From: Actinocorallia aurantiaca
Lineage (GTDB): Bacteria > Actinomycetota > Actinomycetes > Streptosporangiales > Streptosporangiaceae
Direction: 5' to 3'
Assembly (NCBI RefSeq): GCF_039533685.1
Contig: NZ_BAAATZ010000035.1
Location: 1-64,000, forward strand
Length of the DNA stretch: 64,000 nucleotides
In this document: piece by piece, positions 40,197-48,657 of the stretch
How the letters are laid out: each line of letters opens with the position of its first letter
How positions within the stretch are numbered: position 1 is the first letter of the stretch
Translations under genes and position numbers: made by a program
Notes under the pieces: generated by a model
Told to the model about the DNA's origin: nothing
Database searches by the model: none
What the model saw: only the letters and a program-made list of their open reading frames with translations

Positions 40197-41696
40197 TCAA
40201 CTACTTCCCCCGGATTCCCCGAATATTCGGGCGTACAGGTCTCCGGCGTGGGCGGTGGGCGAGGGGATGCCCGGCTGGAGGCGGAACGTTCGCTCGCCCC
40301 CGGCCTCCCTCCCCGCGGTGAGGAACAGGCACCCGTCGGGTCGCTCCTCCCGCATCCGGCGGGCGAAGCCGTACAGGTGCGTCACGGACACGACCCGGAC
40401 GCCGAGGCCGGTCAGCGCTCCGACGACCTCGACGGAGACGTCGGAGCCCTCCCGCTCGTTCGTGGACATGAAGGACTCGTTGCACAGCACCAGCGACCCC
40501 GGCCGCAGGCGGTCGACGATCGCGCTCATCCTGGAGAGCTCCTCGTCGAGCTTGCCGCTGGACATCGAGCGGTCCTCCTCCCGTTTGAAGTGGGTGAAGA
40601 CCCCTTCGGGGGCCGACGCCGCGAAACGGCCCGCGCAGGTGAACATGCCGCACTGCATCATCAGGTGGGCCACCCCCACGCTGCGCAGGAAGGTGGACTT
40701 GCCTCCCCGGTTCGCTCCGGTGACCGAGATCAGCCCGATGCCGTCGGCGTCGACGTCGTTGCCCTCCACGGCGGCGTCGAGCCGCAAGGCCAGGCAGGGC
40801 TCGTACAGGCCGCGGGCGGTGAAGACCCCCGCCCCCGCGGGGTGCGGCTCGGGCAGGCAGACCGGCAGGCCGAGCCGGGAGAGGGTCTCCGCGAGATTGA
40901 GGCAGCCGACGTAGAAGCCCAGTTCGTCCCGCAAGGCGCGGAAGAAGTCGCGGACGTGGTCGGCGGACCTGGTCACGGCGTCGGCGACGGGAGCGAGGAC
41001 GCTTCCGCGGAACATCGCCAGGGCACGCCAGTCCTCCTCGTACCGGCCCGGGATGGCGTAGCTGAGGCCGGACTTCTTCAGCCTCCGGTGGAGGGATGAG
41101 GCACGCCCCTTTCCCGGAGGTTCGTGCAACCGGAAGTCGACGCTCTTGTTCCCTTCGCCGAGACGGGCGCCGGCGATGATGCCGTGCTCGAAATCGAGCC
41201 CGCCCAGGAGCGCTTCCACCGAGCGGAGGTACTCCTCGTCCAGTTCGGTCCGGATCAGCTGGAACAGCCGGGTGAAGCCGGCCGAGTGGAAATCACGGGC
41301 GTGCCGTGAGGCCAGCCCTCCCAGCCCGCGCAGATGGCCGCAGAACAGTTCCAGCAGGCGTCGCGAACGGTTCAGTAGGGCCTCGGGGCTGCCGGCGACC
41401 CGGATCGTCTTCTCCTCCGCGGTGACCGCCTCGTCGGCCAGCGCGTGGAGCGCCCGGACGGCCGGGGCGTTCCGCAGGCAGTCGCCCAGCGCCTCCTGCC
41501 GGTAGGCGATGGCCGCCGGGTCCGTCAGCGGAGCCAGGGTCGCGGCCCTGGCCAGGGCGAACAGCCGGCCGTCCCCGCGCGCCATGCCCGCCCACAGCGT
41601 TTCGAGGTGCAGGTCCTCCACCAGTTCCCCGGCGAGGGGCGGCTCGGGCGCCCGGGAGTCGAAGTCGCCGTCGGCGAACATCAGCCGGGGCCTCAT
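40197..41696 (-). CDS. MutS-like ATPase, second gene of a pair
   Basis: A 499-residue MutS-domain-V protein. The N-terminal two thirds is helical and similar to MutS clamp/lever regions (about residues 50-320). The ATPase has Walker A GANRGGKSTFL (about 345-355), FTHFKREED, a Walker-B-like segment SLVLCNESFMSTNEREG and a VTHLYGF H-loop. The mismatch-reading domain I is absent, so classical mismatch repair is unlikely. In the Walker-B region the usual DE is NE, also true of its neighbour. The start ATG at 41696 overlaps the stop of the other MutS-like gene (TGATG), so the two are coupled and probably form a heterodimer. Function is unknown. Confidence 0.8.
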   Translation of the reverse strand: MRPRLMFADGDFDSRAPEPPLAGELVEDLHLETLWAGMARGDGRLFALARAATLAPLTDPAAIAYRQEALGDCLRNAPAVRALHALADEAVTAEEKTIRVAGSPEALLNRSRRLLELFCGHLRGLGGLASRHARDFHSAGFTRLFQLIRTELDEEYLRSVEALLGGLDFEHGIIAGARLGEGNKSVDFRLHEPPGKGRASSLHRRLKKSGLSYAIPGRYEEDWRALAMFRGSVLAPVADAVTRSADHVRDFFRALRDELGFYVGCLNLAETLSRLGLPVCLPEPHPAGAGVFTARGLYEPCLALRLDAAVEGNDVDADGIGLISVTGANRGGKSTFLRSVGVAHLMMQCGMFTCAGRFAASAPEGVFTHFKREEDRSMSSGKLDEELSRMSAIVDRLRPGSLVLCNESFMSTNEREGSDVSVEVVGALTGLGVRVVSVTHLYGFARRMREERPDGCLFLTAGREAGGERTFRLQPGIPSPTAHAGDLYARIFGESGGSS

Positions 41697-43237
41697 CAGA
41701 GGATCCTTTCGGCGAGGCGGGCGCGGGTCAGCCCGTGCCTCTCCACGAGCGTGCGGGCGTAGGCCCGCCCGTCCGGGGGTCTGCGCACCATCTTGTAGGT
41801 GCGGGCCTCTCCGGCTTCGACCGTGCCGACCATGCTCACCACGCTCCCCGCTTCAAGGCCCGCTTCGGACAGCTCGTCGACGAAGCTCACCCACAGGCAC
41901 AGCGCGTCGAGCCGGGAGACCGACGCGAGGAGCGACTCGCTGAGCGCCCGCGCGTCGTCCGCGGTCGTGGAGGTGAAGATCTCGTTCAGGATGATGACGC
42001 TGCCGGAGGTCGCCCGGTCGAGGATCGCGCGTGCCCGGAGCAGCTCGTCCTCCAGCTTGCTCGTGAGCCCCTCAAGGCTCTCGGCGCGCTCGTAGTGGGT
42101 GAAGATCCGGTCCGGAAGGAAGACGCGGACCTCGCTGCCCGGCACGGGACAGCCGAGGGCGGCCAGGTGGTACAGCTGGCCGAAGGCCCGGGAGAAGGTC
42201 GTCTTTCCTCCCTGATTCGGACCCGAGACGACGATGACCCGTTCGGCGCCGCTGAGCTCCACGTCGTTGACCACCACCGGCTCGCCCCGCCGCACCCGTT
42301 CGGCGGCCAGCGCGAGGTCGAACACGTCGCGTGCGAGCAGCGTCTTGTCGGTGGCGGAGACGACGGGATAGCAGACGGGCAGGCCCGCTTCCCGCAACGG
42401 CGCGAGATGGGCGAGGTAGCCGAGGTAGAACCGCAGTTCGCGCTCCGCCCGGACGACGTCGGCGGGCAGGAATTCCCCGTTCGCCGCGCGGAACGCCGCG
42501 AGGTCGCGGAACACGTCGGGGAACAGTTCGACCACGAGGTCCAGTACTCCTGCCTCGACCCGGTCCAGCCCTGGTTCGGGAGGCCGGACCGGAGACGGCC
42601 CCTCTTCCGTTCCCGTCCGGAAGCGTTCGAACGTCGCCAGGACCCGCTCGATGTAGTCGAACCGGGCTTCCGGGTCGTGGCGGGCCAGAGTGACCTTGTC
42701 CCCTCTCAGAAGAAGGTCGTAGCGGGTCTTCTCCAGCCGGTCTCGCAGGTCTCGTGCCTGGTCTCGGAGCCTCGTGAGGGAATCTCCCCGGGCGTATGCG
42801 GCCATGTCGTCGCACAGCGCCTTCAACCCGGGGGCGGTGGCTCCCGCCTCCTCCAGCTCCTCGGCGAGTGCCGTCACCACGGCGGCGTGCTCCAGCACGA
42901 GATCGAGGAACCAGCGGTTCGCCTGCGGGGGGTGTTTCATCCGTCCCACCAGCTCCAGCCGCCGCCGGATCCGGGCGTTCGCCGCCGTGAACCGCTCCGC
43001 GGCCTCCCGCACACGCGGGTCCTCCAGGTTCCGGAAGATCTCCTGGCGGAAGCCGATGAGCCGGACGTCCCTCGAAGGAAGGCGGAGGCAGGAGACCAGG
43101 CCCGGGTCCTCCCCCGCTTTGGCGACCGCCTCCGCGATCCGATCGAGGTTCAGGTCCTGGAAGTACTCGGGTTCCGCCACTCCCTCCGTCTCGGCGGAGG
43201 GCCTCCCCGGCCCGAACAGGATGCTCCGGATGGCCAT
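41696..43237 (-). CDS. MutS-like ATPase, first gene of a pair
   Basis: A 513-residue MutS-domain-V protein. N-terminal helical lever/clamp segments (about residues 25-300) include LDLVLEHAAVVTALAEEL and YIERVLATFERF. The ATPase carries Walker A GPNQGGKTTFSRAFGQ (about 347-362), the IFTHYERAESLEGLTSKLEDELLRA segment, the Walker-B-like SVIILNEIFTSTTADDA and WVSFVDELSEAG. No mismatch-recognition domain and no nuclease or Smr domain. It shares overall layout but limited sequence with the downstream gene, suggesting an old duplication that became a heterodimer. A divergent TetR gene starts 113 bp away and may control the pair. Confidence 0.8.
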   Translation of the reverse strand: MAIRSILFGPGRPSAETEGVAEPEYFQDLNLDRIAEAVAKAGEDPGLVSCLRLPSRDVRLIGFRQEIFRNLEDPRVREAAERFTAANARIRRRLELVGRMKHPPQANRWFLDLVLEHAAVVTALAEELEEAGATAPGLKALCDDMAAYARGDSLTRLRDQARDLRDRLEKTRYDLLLRGDKVTLARHDPEARFDYIERVLATFERFRTGTEEGPSPVRPPEPGLDRVEAGVLDLVVELFPDVFRDLAAFRAANGEFLPADVVRAERELRFYLGYLAHLAPLREAGLPVCYPVVSATDKTLLARDVFDLALAAERVRRGEPVVVNDVELSGAERVIVVSGPNQGGKTTFSRAFGQLYHLAALGCPVPGSEVRVFLPDRIFTHYERAESLEGLTSKLEDELLRARAILDRATSGSVIILNEIFTSTTADDARALSESLLASVSRLDALCLWVSFVDELSEAGLEAGSVVSMVGTVEAGEARTYKMVRRPPDGRAYARTLVERHGLTRARLAERIL

Positions 43238-43300
43238 GTGTCCTCACGTCCGATGCGACAACCGGTCGGTCCCACCGAACCACGGACCCCAAAAATCCAC

Positions 43301-43324
43301 AACCGCTAAAATTTCGTAGTGGTT
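43301..43324. promoter_or_regulatory. candidate TetR operator
   Basis: AACCGCTA (43301-43308) and TAGTGGTT (43317-43324) are inverted with one mismatch around an A/T-rich 8-bp centre. It lies between the divergent MutS-like pair and the TetR gene, 27 bp before the latter's start. The size fits a TetR-family operator. Confidence 0.5.
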
Positions 43325-43350
43325 ACACCTTTGGCTGTTACGGTGTCCGG

Positions 43351-43929
43351 GTGACTCCACCGACGGCGGGCCGCCGGGAACGCAAGAAGGCCCAGACCCG
43401 CAGGGCGCTCGGCGAGGCCGCGCTGCGCCTCTTCCTGGAGCGCGGCTACGACCGGGTGAGCGTCAAGGAGATCGCGGACGCGGCGGACGTCTCGGTCACC
43501 ACGCTCTTCGCCCACTTTCCCGGCGGGAAGGAGACCCTCGTCTTCGACGAGGACGCCTCCCGTGAGGAAGCCCTTCTCGCCGCCGTCCGGGGGGCCGAGG
43601 AGTCCCTGTCCGGAGTCCTGGACGCGCTCCACGCCCATCTGCGGGACCGCTTCCACGCTCTGGAGGCCTCGCGGGACCTCGGACCCTTCCTGGAACTGGT
43701 GGATTCCACGCCGGAGCTGTCCGAGCACGCCCGGCGGATGTGGCTGCGCCATGAGAGCGCTCTGGCCGGGGCCGTCGCACGACGCACCGGCCGCGAACCC
43801 GACGACGTCGCCGTCACCTCGCTGGCCCGGTACGTCCTGGACCTTCCCCAGCTGGCCCGGCGGAGCCCCGACCCCATGGCGTCCCTGGACAAGGTCATCG
43901 GGCTCCTCAAGCGGGGCTGGGGGCCCTGA
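43351..43929 (+). CDS. TetR-family regulator next to the MutS-like pair
   Basis: A 192-residue repressor: helix-turn-helix GYDRVSVKEIADAADVSVTTLFAHFPGGKETLVF at about residues 32-66, followed by a TetR C-terminal ligand domain. The start is GTG at 43351. It is divergent from the MutS-like pair, with an inverted repeat between them that could be its operator. The inducer is unknown. It converges with the next TetR gene 15 bp after its stop. Confidence 0.88.
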   Translation: MTPPTAGRRERKKAQTRRALGEAALRLFLERGYDRVSVKEIADAADVSVTTLFAHFPGGKETLVFDEDASREEALLAAVRGAEESLSGVLDALHAHLRDRFHALEASRDLGPFLELVDSTPELSEHARRMWLRHESALAGAVARRTGREPDDVAVTSLARYVLDLPQLARRSPDPMASLDKVIGLLKRGWGP

Positions 43930-43944
43930 CCGTCCCGCGGCGCC

Positions 43945-44529
43945 TCAGGGGCCGTCCGAGGAGGCCCAGCCGGTCAGCCGGTGCATGAAGGCGCGGAAAC
44001 GGCGGCGGGCGGCGGGGTCGGCCACCGTGAGGGGATCCGTTTCCCGGGTGAGGATGCCGCCGTTGAGGAAGCCGGTGATGCACCAGCTGAAGGCGCTGAT
44101 CCACGTCTCGGGATCGGGGATGGACTCGAGCGTGTCGAAGATCTCGAAGAGGCGGTGCGTCAGAGGCCGGCGGAACCTCTCCTCCACGTCCTCGACGTCC
44201 ACGGCGTCCAGCAGCCCGCGGTAGAGCCAGACCGCGAGCCCTTCCGGATGGTCGAGGTAGAAGTCCAGGAACCTGTCGACGGCGCGGTGCAGGTCTCCCC
44301 CGTCGCTTCTGTAGCCGGCCTCCACCTCGTCGAACATCTTCATCTGCGCGGTGTAGAAGTCCTCGAGGATGGCGCGGTAGAGCCCGGCCTTCCCGCCCTC
44401 GACGGCCGAGGGCGGGACGCCCGCCGCCGTGGCGATCATCTCGGTCGTGGTGCCGTCGTAGCCCAGGCCCGCGAACAGCCGCCGGGCCGCGTCGAGGACG
44501 CGGGTGTCCTCACCGGTCTCGTCTCCCAC
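43945..44529 (-). CDS. TetR-family regulator
   Basis: A 194-residue protein with helix-turn-helix LGYDGTTTEMIATAAGVPPSAVEGGKAGLYRAIL at about residues 22-55 and a helical C-terminal domain (HRLFEIFDTLESIPDPETWISAFSW). The recognition helix reads VPPSAVEGG instead of the common VSxGTLYxHF, an unusual form. GTG at 44529 is preferred because GGGGGGAGGG precedes it; the open frame continues to an ATG at 44676, but those extra residues are low-complexity glycine/proline. It lies downstream of another TetR gene on the same strand. Confidence 0.75.
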   Translation of the reverse strand: MGDETGEDTRVLDAARRLFAGLGYDGTTTEMIATAAGVPPSAVEGGKAGLYRAILEDFYTAQMKMFDEVEAGYRSDGGDLHRAVDRFLDFYLDHPEGLAVWLYRGLLDAVDVEDVEERFRRPLTHRLFEIFDTLESIPDPETWISAFSWCITGFLNGGILTRETDPLTVADPAARRRFRAFMHRLTGWASSDGP

Positions 44530-44672
44530 GGGCCCTCCCCCCAGAGGCGTTCCTTCACCCGATCCGGCATCAGGCCTCCCCCGGTACCTGCCCTGTCCGG
44601 TGCCCGGCCCCCCCATAACCGAGGTGAAGCCCTCCCCAAAAACACCCCTTTCTCCGGAGGTACTTGGACGAT

Positions 44673-45302
44673 TCACACCAAGCCGCCGTAGAGGAGGTCC
44701 AGGTACTGGTCGGCGACGGTCTCGGGCCGCAGCTGCCCGCCGGGCCGGTACCAGCGCACCGCGGACCAGATGGCGTCGCGGATGAACAGGTAGGCCACCT
44801 TCGCGTCGAAGTCCGGCCTGATCGCCCCGGACTCCTGCCCGGCCCTGAGCACCCGCAGCCAGATCTGCTCGATCCGGGCGCTGTGCTCGCCGACGTAGGC
44901 GAACGCCTCCTGGCGCAGGAGGTTGTCGGTCTCGTTCTGGTACACCGCGACCGCGTGCGGGGAGTCGTGGATGCAGGAGAAGGAGATCCTGATCAGCTCG
45001 CTGAGCGTCTCCCGGGGGCCGCCGCCCTCCCGCTCGACGGCCGCGAACCGCTCGTGCAGGGGGATGAGGAAGCCGCGGAGGATCTCGTCCAGCATGGCCT
45101 CCTTGGAGGCGAAGTGGTGGTAGATGCTCCCCGCCAGGATCCCCGTGGCGTCGGCGATGTCGCGCATCGTCGTCTCGGCGTATCCCTTGGTGGCGAAGAG
45201 CTCGACCGCGACCTCCAGGAGCTGCTCGCGCCGGCCCCCCTTGGCGCCGGACCCCGCGGGCTCCCCTTTCGCGACCGTCTCACGCGGCTTCGCCACCCCC
45301 AT
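44673..45302 (-). CDS. TetR-family regulator, KstR2-like
   Basis: A 209-residue TetR protein. The helix-turn-helix is YAETTMRDIADATGILAGSIYHHFASKEAMLDEILRGFL (about residues 41-80). C-terminal segments ELIRISFSCIHDSPHAVAVYQNETDNLL and YLFIRDAIWSAVRWYRPGGQLRPETVADQYLDLLYGGL closely follow mycobacterial KstR2, a repressor of cholesterol-ring degradation genes that responds to a CoA thioester. No sterol genes are adjacent here, so its regulon is unknown. Confidence 0.85.
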   Translation of the reverse strand: MGVAKPRETVAKGEPAGSGAKGGRREQLLEVAVELFATKGYAETTMRDIADATGILAGSIYHHFASKEAMLDEILRGFLIPLHERFAAVEREGGGPRETLSELIRISFSCIHDSPHAVAVYQNETDNLLRQEAFAYVGEHSARIEQIWLRVLRAGQESGAIRPDFDAKVAYLFIRDAIWSAVRWYRPGGQLRPETVADQYLDLLYGGLV

Positions 45303-45510
45303 ACGGGACTTCCTCTCCGTCGGAGGACCGCGGTGGACGCGCCCTCTCCCGATCTCTCATGAGGATCCGGGCCCGGCCCCGATCCGCCCCTTAGTGGAAC
45401 ACGGATCATGACGATCCACTCGCCGGAACAAACATTTGGCCCGGCCCGCGGGGAACACGCGAGAGCCCCCGCGCCCCGCCCGAGGCGTCGCACGGACGGG
45501 GCGTGCGGCG

Positions 45511-46254
45511 TCAGGGGGCCAGTGCCTCGCAGATCCGCGGCAGCGCGGTGCCGATGGGCTCGCGGACCAGGGCGGTGGCGAGGTCGTCGTACGGGGTGGG
45601 GTCCCGGTTGACGATGACGAGCCCGGCCCCGTTCTCGACGGCGAGCGCGCACAGCGAGGCCGCGGGTTCGACCTGCAGCGAGGAGCCGACCGCCAGGAAC
45701 AGCTCGGACGCCGCCGCGATGTTGCGCGCCAGCGACAGGACGTCCTGGTCGAGGTACTCGCCGAACATGACGACCGACGGCTTGAGCACCCCGCCGCAGG
45801 CGCAGACGGGCTCCTCGGGCAGCCGGGCGATCGCCTCGGCGGCGGGGGTCCGCTCCCCGCAGCTCAAGCACGTCGCGGTGGCGAGCGAACCGTGCAGTTC
45901 CACGACCTTGCGAGGGGTCGATCCGGCCTTCTGGTGCAGCCCGTCCACGTTCTGCGTGATGACCCGCAGCGCCTTGCCGCTCGCTTCGAGCTCCGCGAGC
46001 GCCCGATGCGCGGCGTTCGGCTCCACCTCGCCCTGCCGCCCGGCGAACACCTGCCAGAACCGGAGCCGGACCTCGGCGTCCGCACGGAAGTTGTCATAGG
46101 TGAACAGATCCGCCAGGGAGGGGTCCTTGGTCCAGATGCCCTGGGGTCCCCGGTAGTCGGGCACTCCCGAGTCGGTGGAGATCCCGGCCCCGGTGAAAAC
46201 CGTCGCCCTTCGCACGTCCCGGGCCCACCACAAGTCCTCTCCGCCGCTTCTCAT
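45511..46254 (-). CDS. cobB: NAD-dependent protein deacylase (sirtuin)
   Basis: A 247-residue Sir2-family enzyme that removes acyl groups from lysines using NAD+. The NAD-binding motif is VFTGAGISTDSGVPDYRGPQGIW (residues about 18-40), followed by TQNVDGLHQKAG with the catalytic region histidine in ELHGS, zinc cysteines in CLSCGERT and CACGGVLKPSVVMFGE, and GSSLQVEPAA. ATG at 46254 is chosen since the upstream frame is not family-like. It is divergent from arsR with an 84-bp gap containing a strong hairpin. Substrates are not predictable; acetyl-CoA synthetase is a common one. Confidence 0.93.
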   Translation of the reverse strand: MRSGGEDLWWARDVRRATVFTGAGISTDSGVPDYRGPQGIWTKDPSLADLFTYDNFRADAEVRLRFWQVFAGRQGEVEPNAAHRALAELEASGKALRVITQNVDGLHQKAGSTPRKVVELHGSLATATCLSCGERTPAAEAIARLPEEPVCACGGVLKPSVVMFGEYLDQDVLSLARNIAAASELFLAVGSSLQVEPAASLCALAVENGAGLVIVNRDPTPYDDLATALVREPIGTALPRICEALAP

Positions 46255-46295
46255 ATCGGCAAGGTAGGCGGCGGGCCGTTCCGCCCGCCACCGTT

Positions 46296-46319
46296 TATCG
46301 GCGGCAGGCGCCGCCGATA
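46296..46319. promoter_or_regulatory. 10-bp perfect inverted repeat between sirtuin and arsR genes
   Basis: TATCGGCGGC (46296-46305) and GCCGCCGATA (46310-46319) pair perfectly around AGGC. A second, shorter GGCGGG/CCCGCC repeat is nearby toward the sirtuin gene. Either an operator or a transcript hairpin. Confidence 0.45.
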
Positions 46320-46338
46320 CGTCCTGTAGCATCATTCC

Positions 46339-46650
46339 ATGCTGACATCAGTACAGACTGATCTCATGCGGGTGTTCGCCGATCCGCTGCGCCTGCAGAT
46401 CATCACGCTGCTCGCGCGGGAGACGCTGTGCACCACGCATCTCGTCGCCGAGACCGGGGCGCGGCAGACGAACCTGTCCAACCACCTGCGGGTGCTGCGC
46501 GAGGCCGGGGTCGTCGACACCGAGCCGTGCGGGCGGTTCACCTACTACCGGCTGCGGCCCGAGGTCGTCGAGCAGCTCGCCGGAGCCCTGGGCGACCTGG
46601 CCGAGACCGCTCGCGCCACCGCCGAGACCGGACGCAAGAGGGCCTGCTGA
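46339..46650 (+). CDS. arsR: ArsR-family metalloregulator
   Basis: A 103-residue winged-helix repressor. The DNA-recognition helix is TGARQTNLSNHLRVLREAGVV and the wing CGRFTYYRLRP. The metal-sensing segment is ARETLCTTHL, with one cysteine where classical ArsR has CVCDL; C-terminal residues end RKRAC, so As(III) ligands may come from a different set of cysteines. It overlaps the arsenite-exporter gene and should repress it until arsenite or antimonite binds. A palindrome lies across codons 3-8. The start at 46339 matches relatives; ATG at 46366 is possible. Confidence 0.9.
   Translation: MLTSVQTDLMRVFADPLRLQIITLLARETLCTTHLVAETGARQTNLSNHLRVLREAGVVDTEPCGRFTYYRLRPEVVEQLAGALGDLAETARATAETGRKRAC
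46347..46362. promoter_or_regulatory. ATCAG-N6-CTGAT palindrome at the arsR start
   Basis: A perfect 5-bp inverted repeat with a 6-bp spacer, inside the first codons of arsR. ArsR operators are A/T-rich imperfect palindromes with ATCAA/TTGAT-like arms, so autoregulation is plausible; if so, translation may begin at 46366. Confidence 0.35.
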
Positions 46651-47723
46651 TGACCTCCGTGCAAACCCCTGCCGCGGACGGCTCCGTCGTCGCCAGGCTC
46701 TCCACCCTCGACCGGTTCCTGGCGGTGTGGATCCTGCTGGCCATGGCCGCAGGCCTCGGCCTCGGACGCCTGGTCCCCGGCCTGGACGGCGTGCTGGCCG
46801 CCGTCGAGATCGGCGGGATCTCCCTGCCCATCGCCCTCGGCCTGCTGATCATGATGTACCCGGTGCTGGCCAAGGTCCGCTACGACAGACTCGACGCCGT
46901 CACCGGCGACCGCCGCCTCATGGCCTCCTCGCTGGTGGTCAACTGGATCGTCGGGCCCGCGGTGATGTTCGCCCTGGCCTGGCTGTTCCTGCCCGACCTG
47001 CCCGAATACCGCACCGGTCTGATCATCGTCGGGCTGGCCCGCTGCATCGCCATGGTCATCATCTGGAACGACCTGGCCTGCGGCGACCGCGAGGCCGCCG
47101 CCGTCCTGGTGGCCCTCAACTCCGTCTTCCAGGTGCTGGCCTTCGGACTGCTCGGCTGGTTCTACCTCGACCTGCTGCCCGGATGGCTGGGCCTGGGCGA
47201 AGGCGAGAACCTCGACATCTCCATGTGGAAGATCGCCCTCAACGTCGTCGTCTTCCTCGGCATCCCGCTCGTCGCGGGCTTCCTCACCCGCCGCCTCGGC
47301 GAAAAAAGACTCGGCCGCGAGCGCTACGAGACGTCCTTCCTGCCGAAGATCGGCCCCTGGGCGCTGTACGGGCTGCTGTTCACCATCGTCGTCCTCTTCG
47401 CCCTCCAAGGCCAGACGATCACCTCTCAGCCGCTGGACGTCGCCCGCATCGCCCTTCCCCTGCTCGTCTACTTCGCGATCCTGTGGTTCGGCACGTTCGC
47501 GCTCGGCAAGGCCATCGGACTGAACTACGAGCGCACCACCACCCTGGCCTTCACCGCCGCGGGCAACAACTTCGAGCTGGCCATCGCGGTGGCGATCGCG
47601 ACGTTCGGCGTCACCTCAGGACAGGCTCTCGCCGGAGTCGTCGGACCCCTCATCGAGGTGCCCGTCCTGGTCGCGCTCGTCTACGTCTCCCTCGCCTGGC
47701 GCCGCAAGTTCACCGCGGCGTGA
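46650..47723 (+). CDS. acr3: arsenite efflux transporter, ACR3 family
   Basis: A 357-residue membrane protein with ten predicted helices, an Acr3-type arsenite/antimonite permease. Diagnostic segments are SLVVNWIVGPAVMFALAWLFLPDLPEYRTGLIIVGLARCIAMVIIWNDLACGD, with the essential cysteine in LARCIAMV, and LAFTAAGNNFELAIAVAIATFG. The ATG at 46650 overlaps the arsR stop (TGATG-like), so the two are coupled. No arsC arsenate reductase is adjacent. Confidence 0.95.
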   Translation: MTSVQTPAADGSVVARLSTLDRFLAVWILLAMAAGLGLGRLVPGLDGVLAAVEIGGISLPIALGLLIMMYPVLAKVRYDRLDAVTGDRRLMASSLVVNWIVGPAVMFALAWLFLPDLPEYRTGLIIVGLARCIAMVIIWNDLACGDREAAAVLVALNSVFQVLAFGLLGWFYLDLLPGWLGLGEGENLDISMWKIALNVVVFLGIPLVAGFLTRRLGEKRLGRERYETSFLPKIGPWALYGLLFTIVVLFALQGQTITSQPLDVARIALPLLVYFAILWFGTFALGKAIGLNYERTTTLAFTAAGNNFELAIAVAIATFGVTSGQALAGVVGPLIEVPVLVALVYVSLAWRRKFTAA

Positions 47724-47748
47724 ACCCGGCCCTCCGGGTCAGGCCGGG
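47724..47748. terminator. candidate terminator between convergent genes
   Basis: Alternative GC stems: ACCCGG-CCCT-CCGGGT (47724-47739) and CCCGGCC ... GGCCGGG (47725-47748). They follow the acr3 stop codon and overlap the end of the spermidine-synthase-like gene. Confidence 0.35.
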
Positions 47749-48461
47749 CTCGACCTCGCGAGGTAGACGGTGTTGGTGGCCTCGCGGTCCTGGAGGTGGT
47801 TGGGGAAGCTGACGACGCGGGCGTGCGGCTCGGCGAACACCTCCGCGAGCACGGCGAGGAAGGACTCGTCCGGCGGGTCGTTCGACCACAGGGCGAACAC
47901 CCCGCCGGGGCGGAGCAGACCGGACAGCCGCCGCAGCCCCTCGGGCAGGTAGAACGCGGCGTGGCCCGGATGCAGCAGGTGGTCCGGCGCGTGGTCGATG
48001 TCGACGATGATCGCGTCGAAGCGCCGCCCGTCGTCCTGCGGGTCGAAACCGGCACCGGCCTCGACCAGCGCGAAGAAGTCGCCGTGGACGAAGCCGCAGC
48101 GGGGGTCGGCGGTCAGTTCCGCGCCGAGGGGGATCAGGCCCCGCTCGTGCCAGTCGATCACTTCGCCGAGCGCCTCGACCACGGTCATCGACCGGACCCG
48201 CGGGTCTTCCAGGACGGCCCGGGCGGTGTAGCCCAGTCCGAGCCCGCCCACGACGACGTCGAGTTCCGTGCCGGGCAGCTCCGCGAGGGCCAGCTCGGCC
48301 AGCTCGACCTCGCCCGCGGTGAACAGGCTCGACATGAGGAAGTCGTCGTCGAGCTTGATCTCGAACACGTCGGTTCCCAGGACGGGCTCCCGGCGCCGGC
48401 GCAGGCTGATCTCCCCCTTCGGGGTGGCCCTGTAGTCCAGCTCTTCGAACCGTGCGCCCAT
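47739..48461 (-). CDS. spermidine-synthase-like protein
   Basis: A 240-residue protein with the Rossmann core of polyamine aminopropyltransferases: VVVGGLGLGYTARAVLEDPRVRSMTVVEALGEVIDWH (about residues 68-105), then FVHGDFFALV and FDAIIVDIDHAPDHLL. The aspartate in IIVDIDHAP sits at the position of the catalytic acid, but the usual polyamine-binding residues are not clear. It is short for a spermidine synthase and belongs to a common actinobacterial group without known substrate. Confidence 0.75.
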   Translation of the reverse strand: MGARFEELDYRATPKGEISLRRRREPVLGTDVFEIKLDDDFLMSSLFTAGEVELAELALAELPGTELDVVVGGLGLGYTARAVLEDPRVRSMTVVEALGEVIDWHERGLIPLGAELTADPRCGFVHGDFFALVEAGAGFDPQDDGRRFDAIIVDIDHAPDHLLHPGHAAFYLPEGLRRLSGLLRPGGVFALWSNDPPDESFLAVLAEVFAEPHARVVSFPNHLQDREATNTVYLARSSPA

Positions 48462-48657
48462 CAGGTGTTCCGTTCGTGTGTCGGTGCGATCGTCGCGCGG
48501 CTTGCGGGTGCGTGGTCGCCCGGACTCGTGGCCACCGGATCAGTCTAGCCACGCGGCGTGGGCGGGACGTCTTCCTCCTCGAACACCGCGGGCACTCCGC
48601 CCGACCATCCGCTCGGCGGGGAGTGTTTCGGACTTCGGCGAAGCAGGTAGGAGCTTG

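Noticed and set aside
44530..44676. N-terminal extension of the TetR gene to ATG 44676.
   Set aside because: The added residues are Gly/Pro-rich and not TetR-like; GTG 44529 with GGGGGGAGGG upstream is better.
48478..48657. Longer PadR protein starting at 48478.
   Set aside because: The extra 60 residues are arginine-rich without PadR similarity, and ATG 48658 has a good ribosome-binding site.
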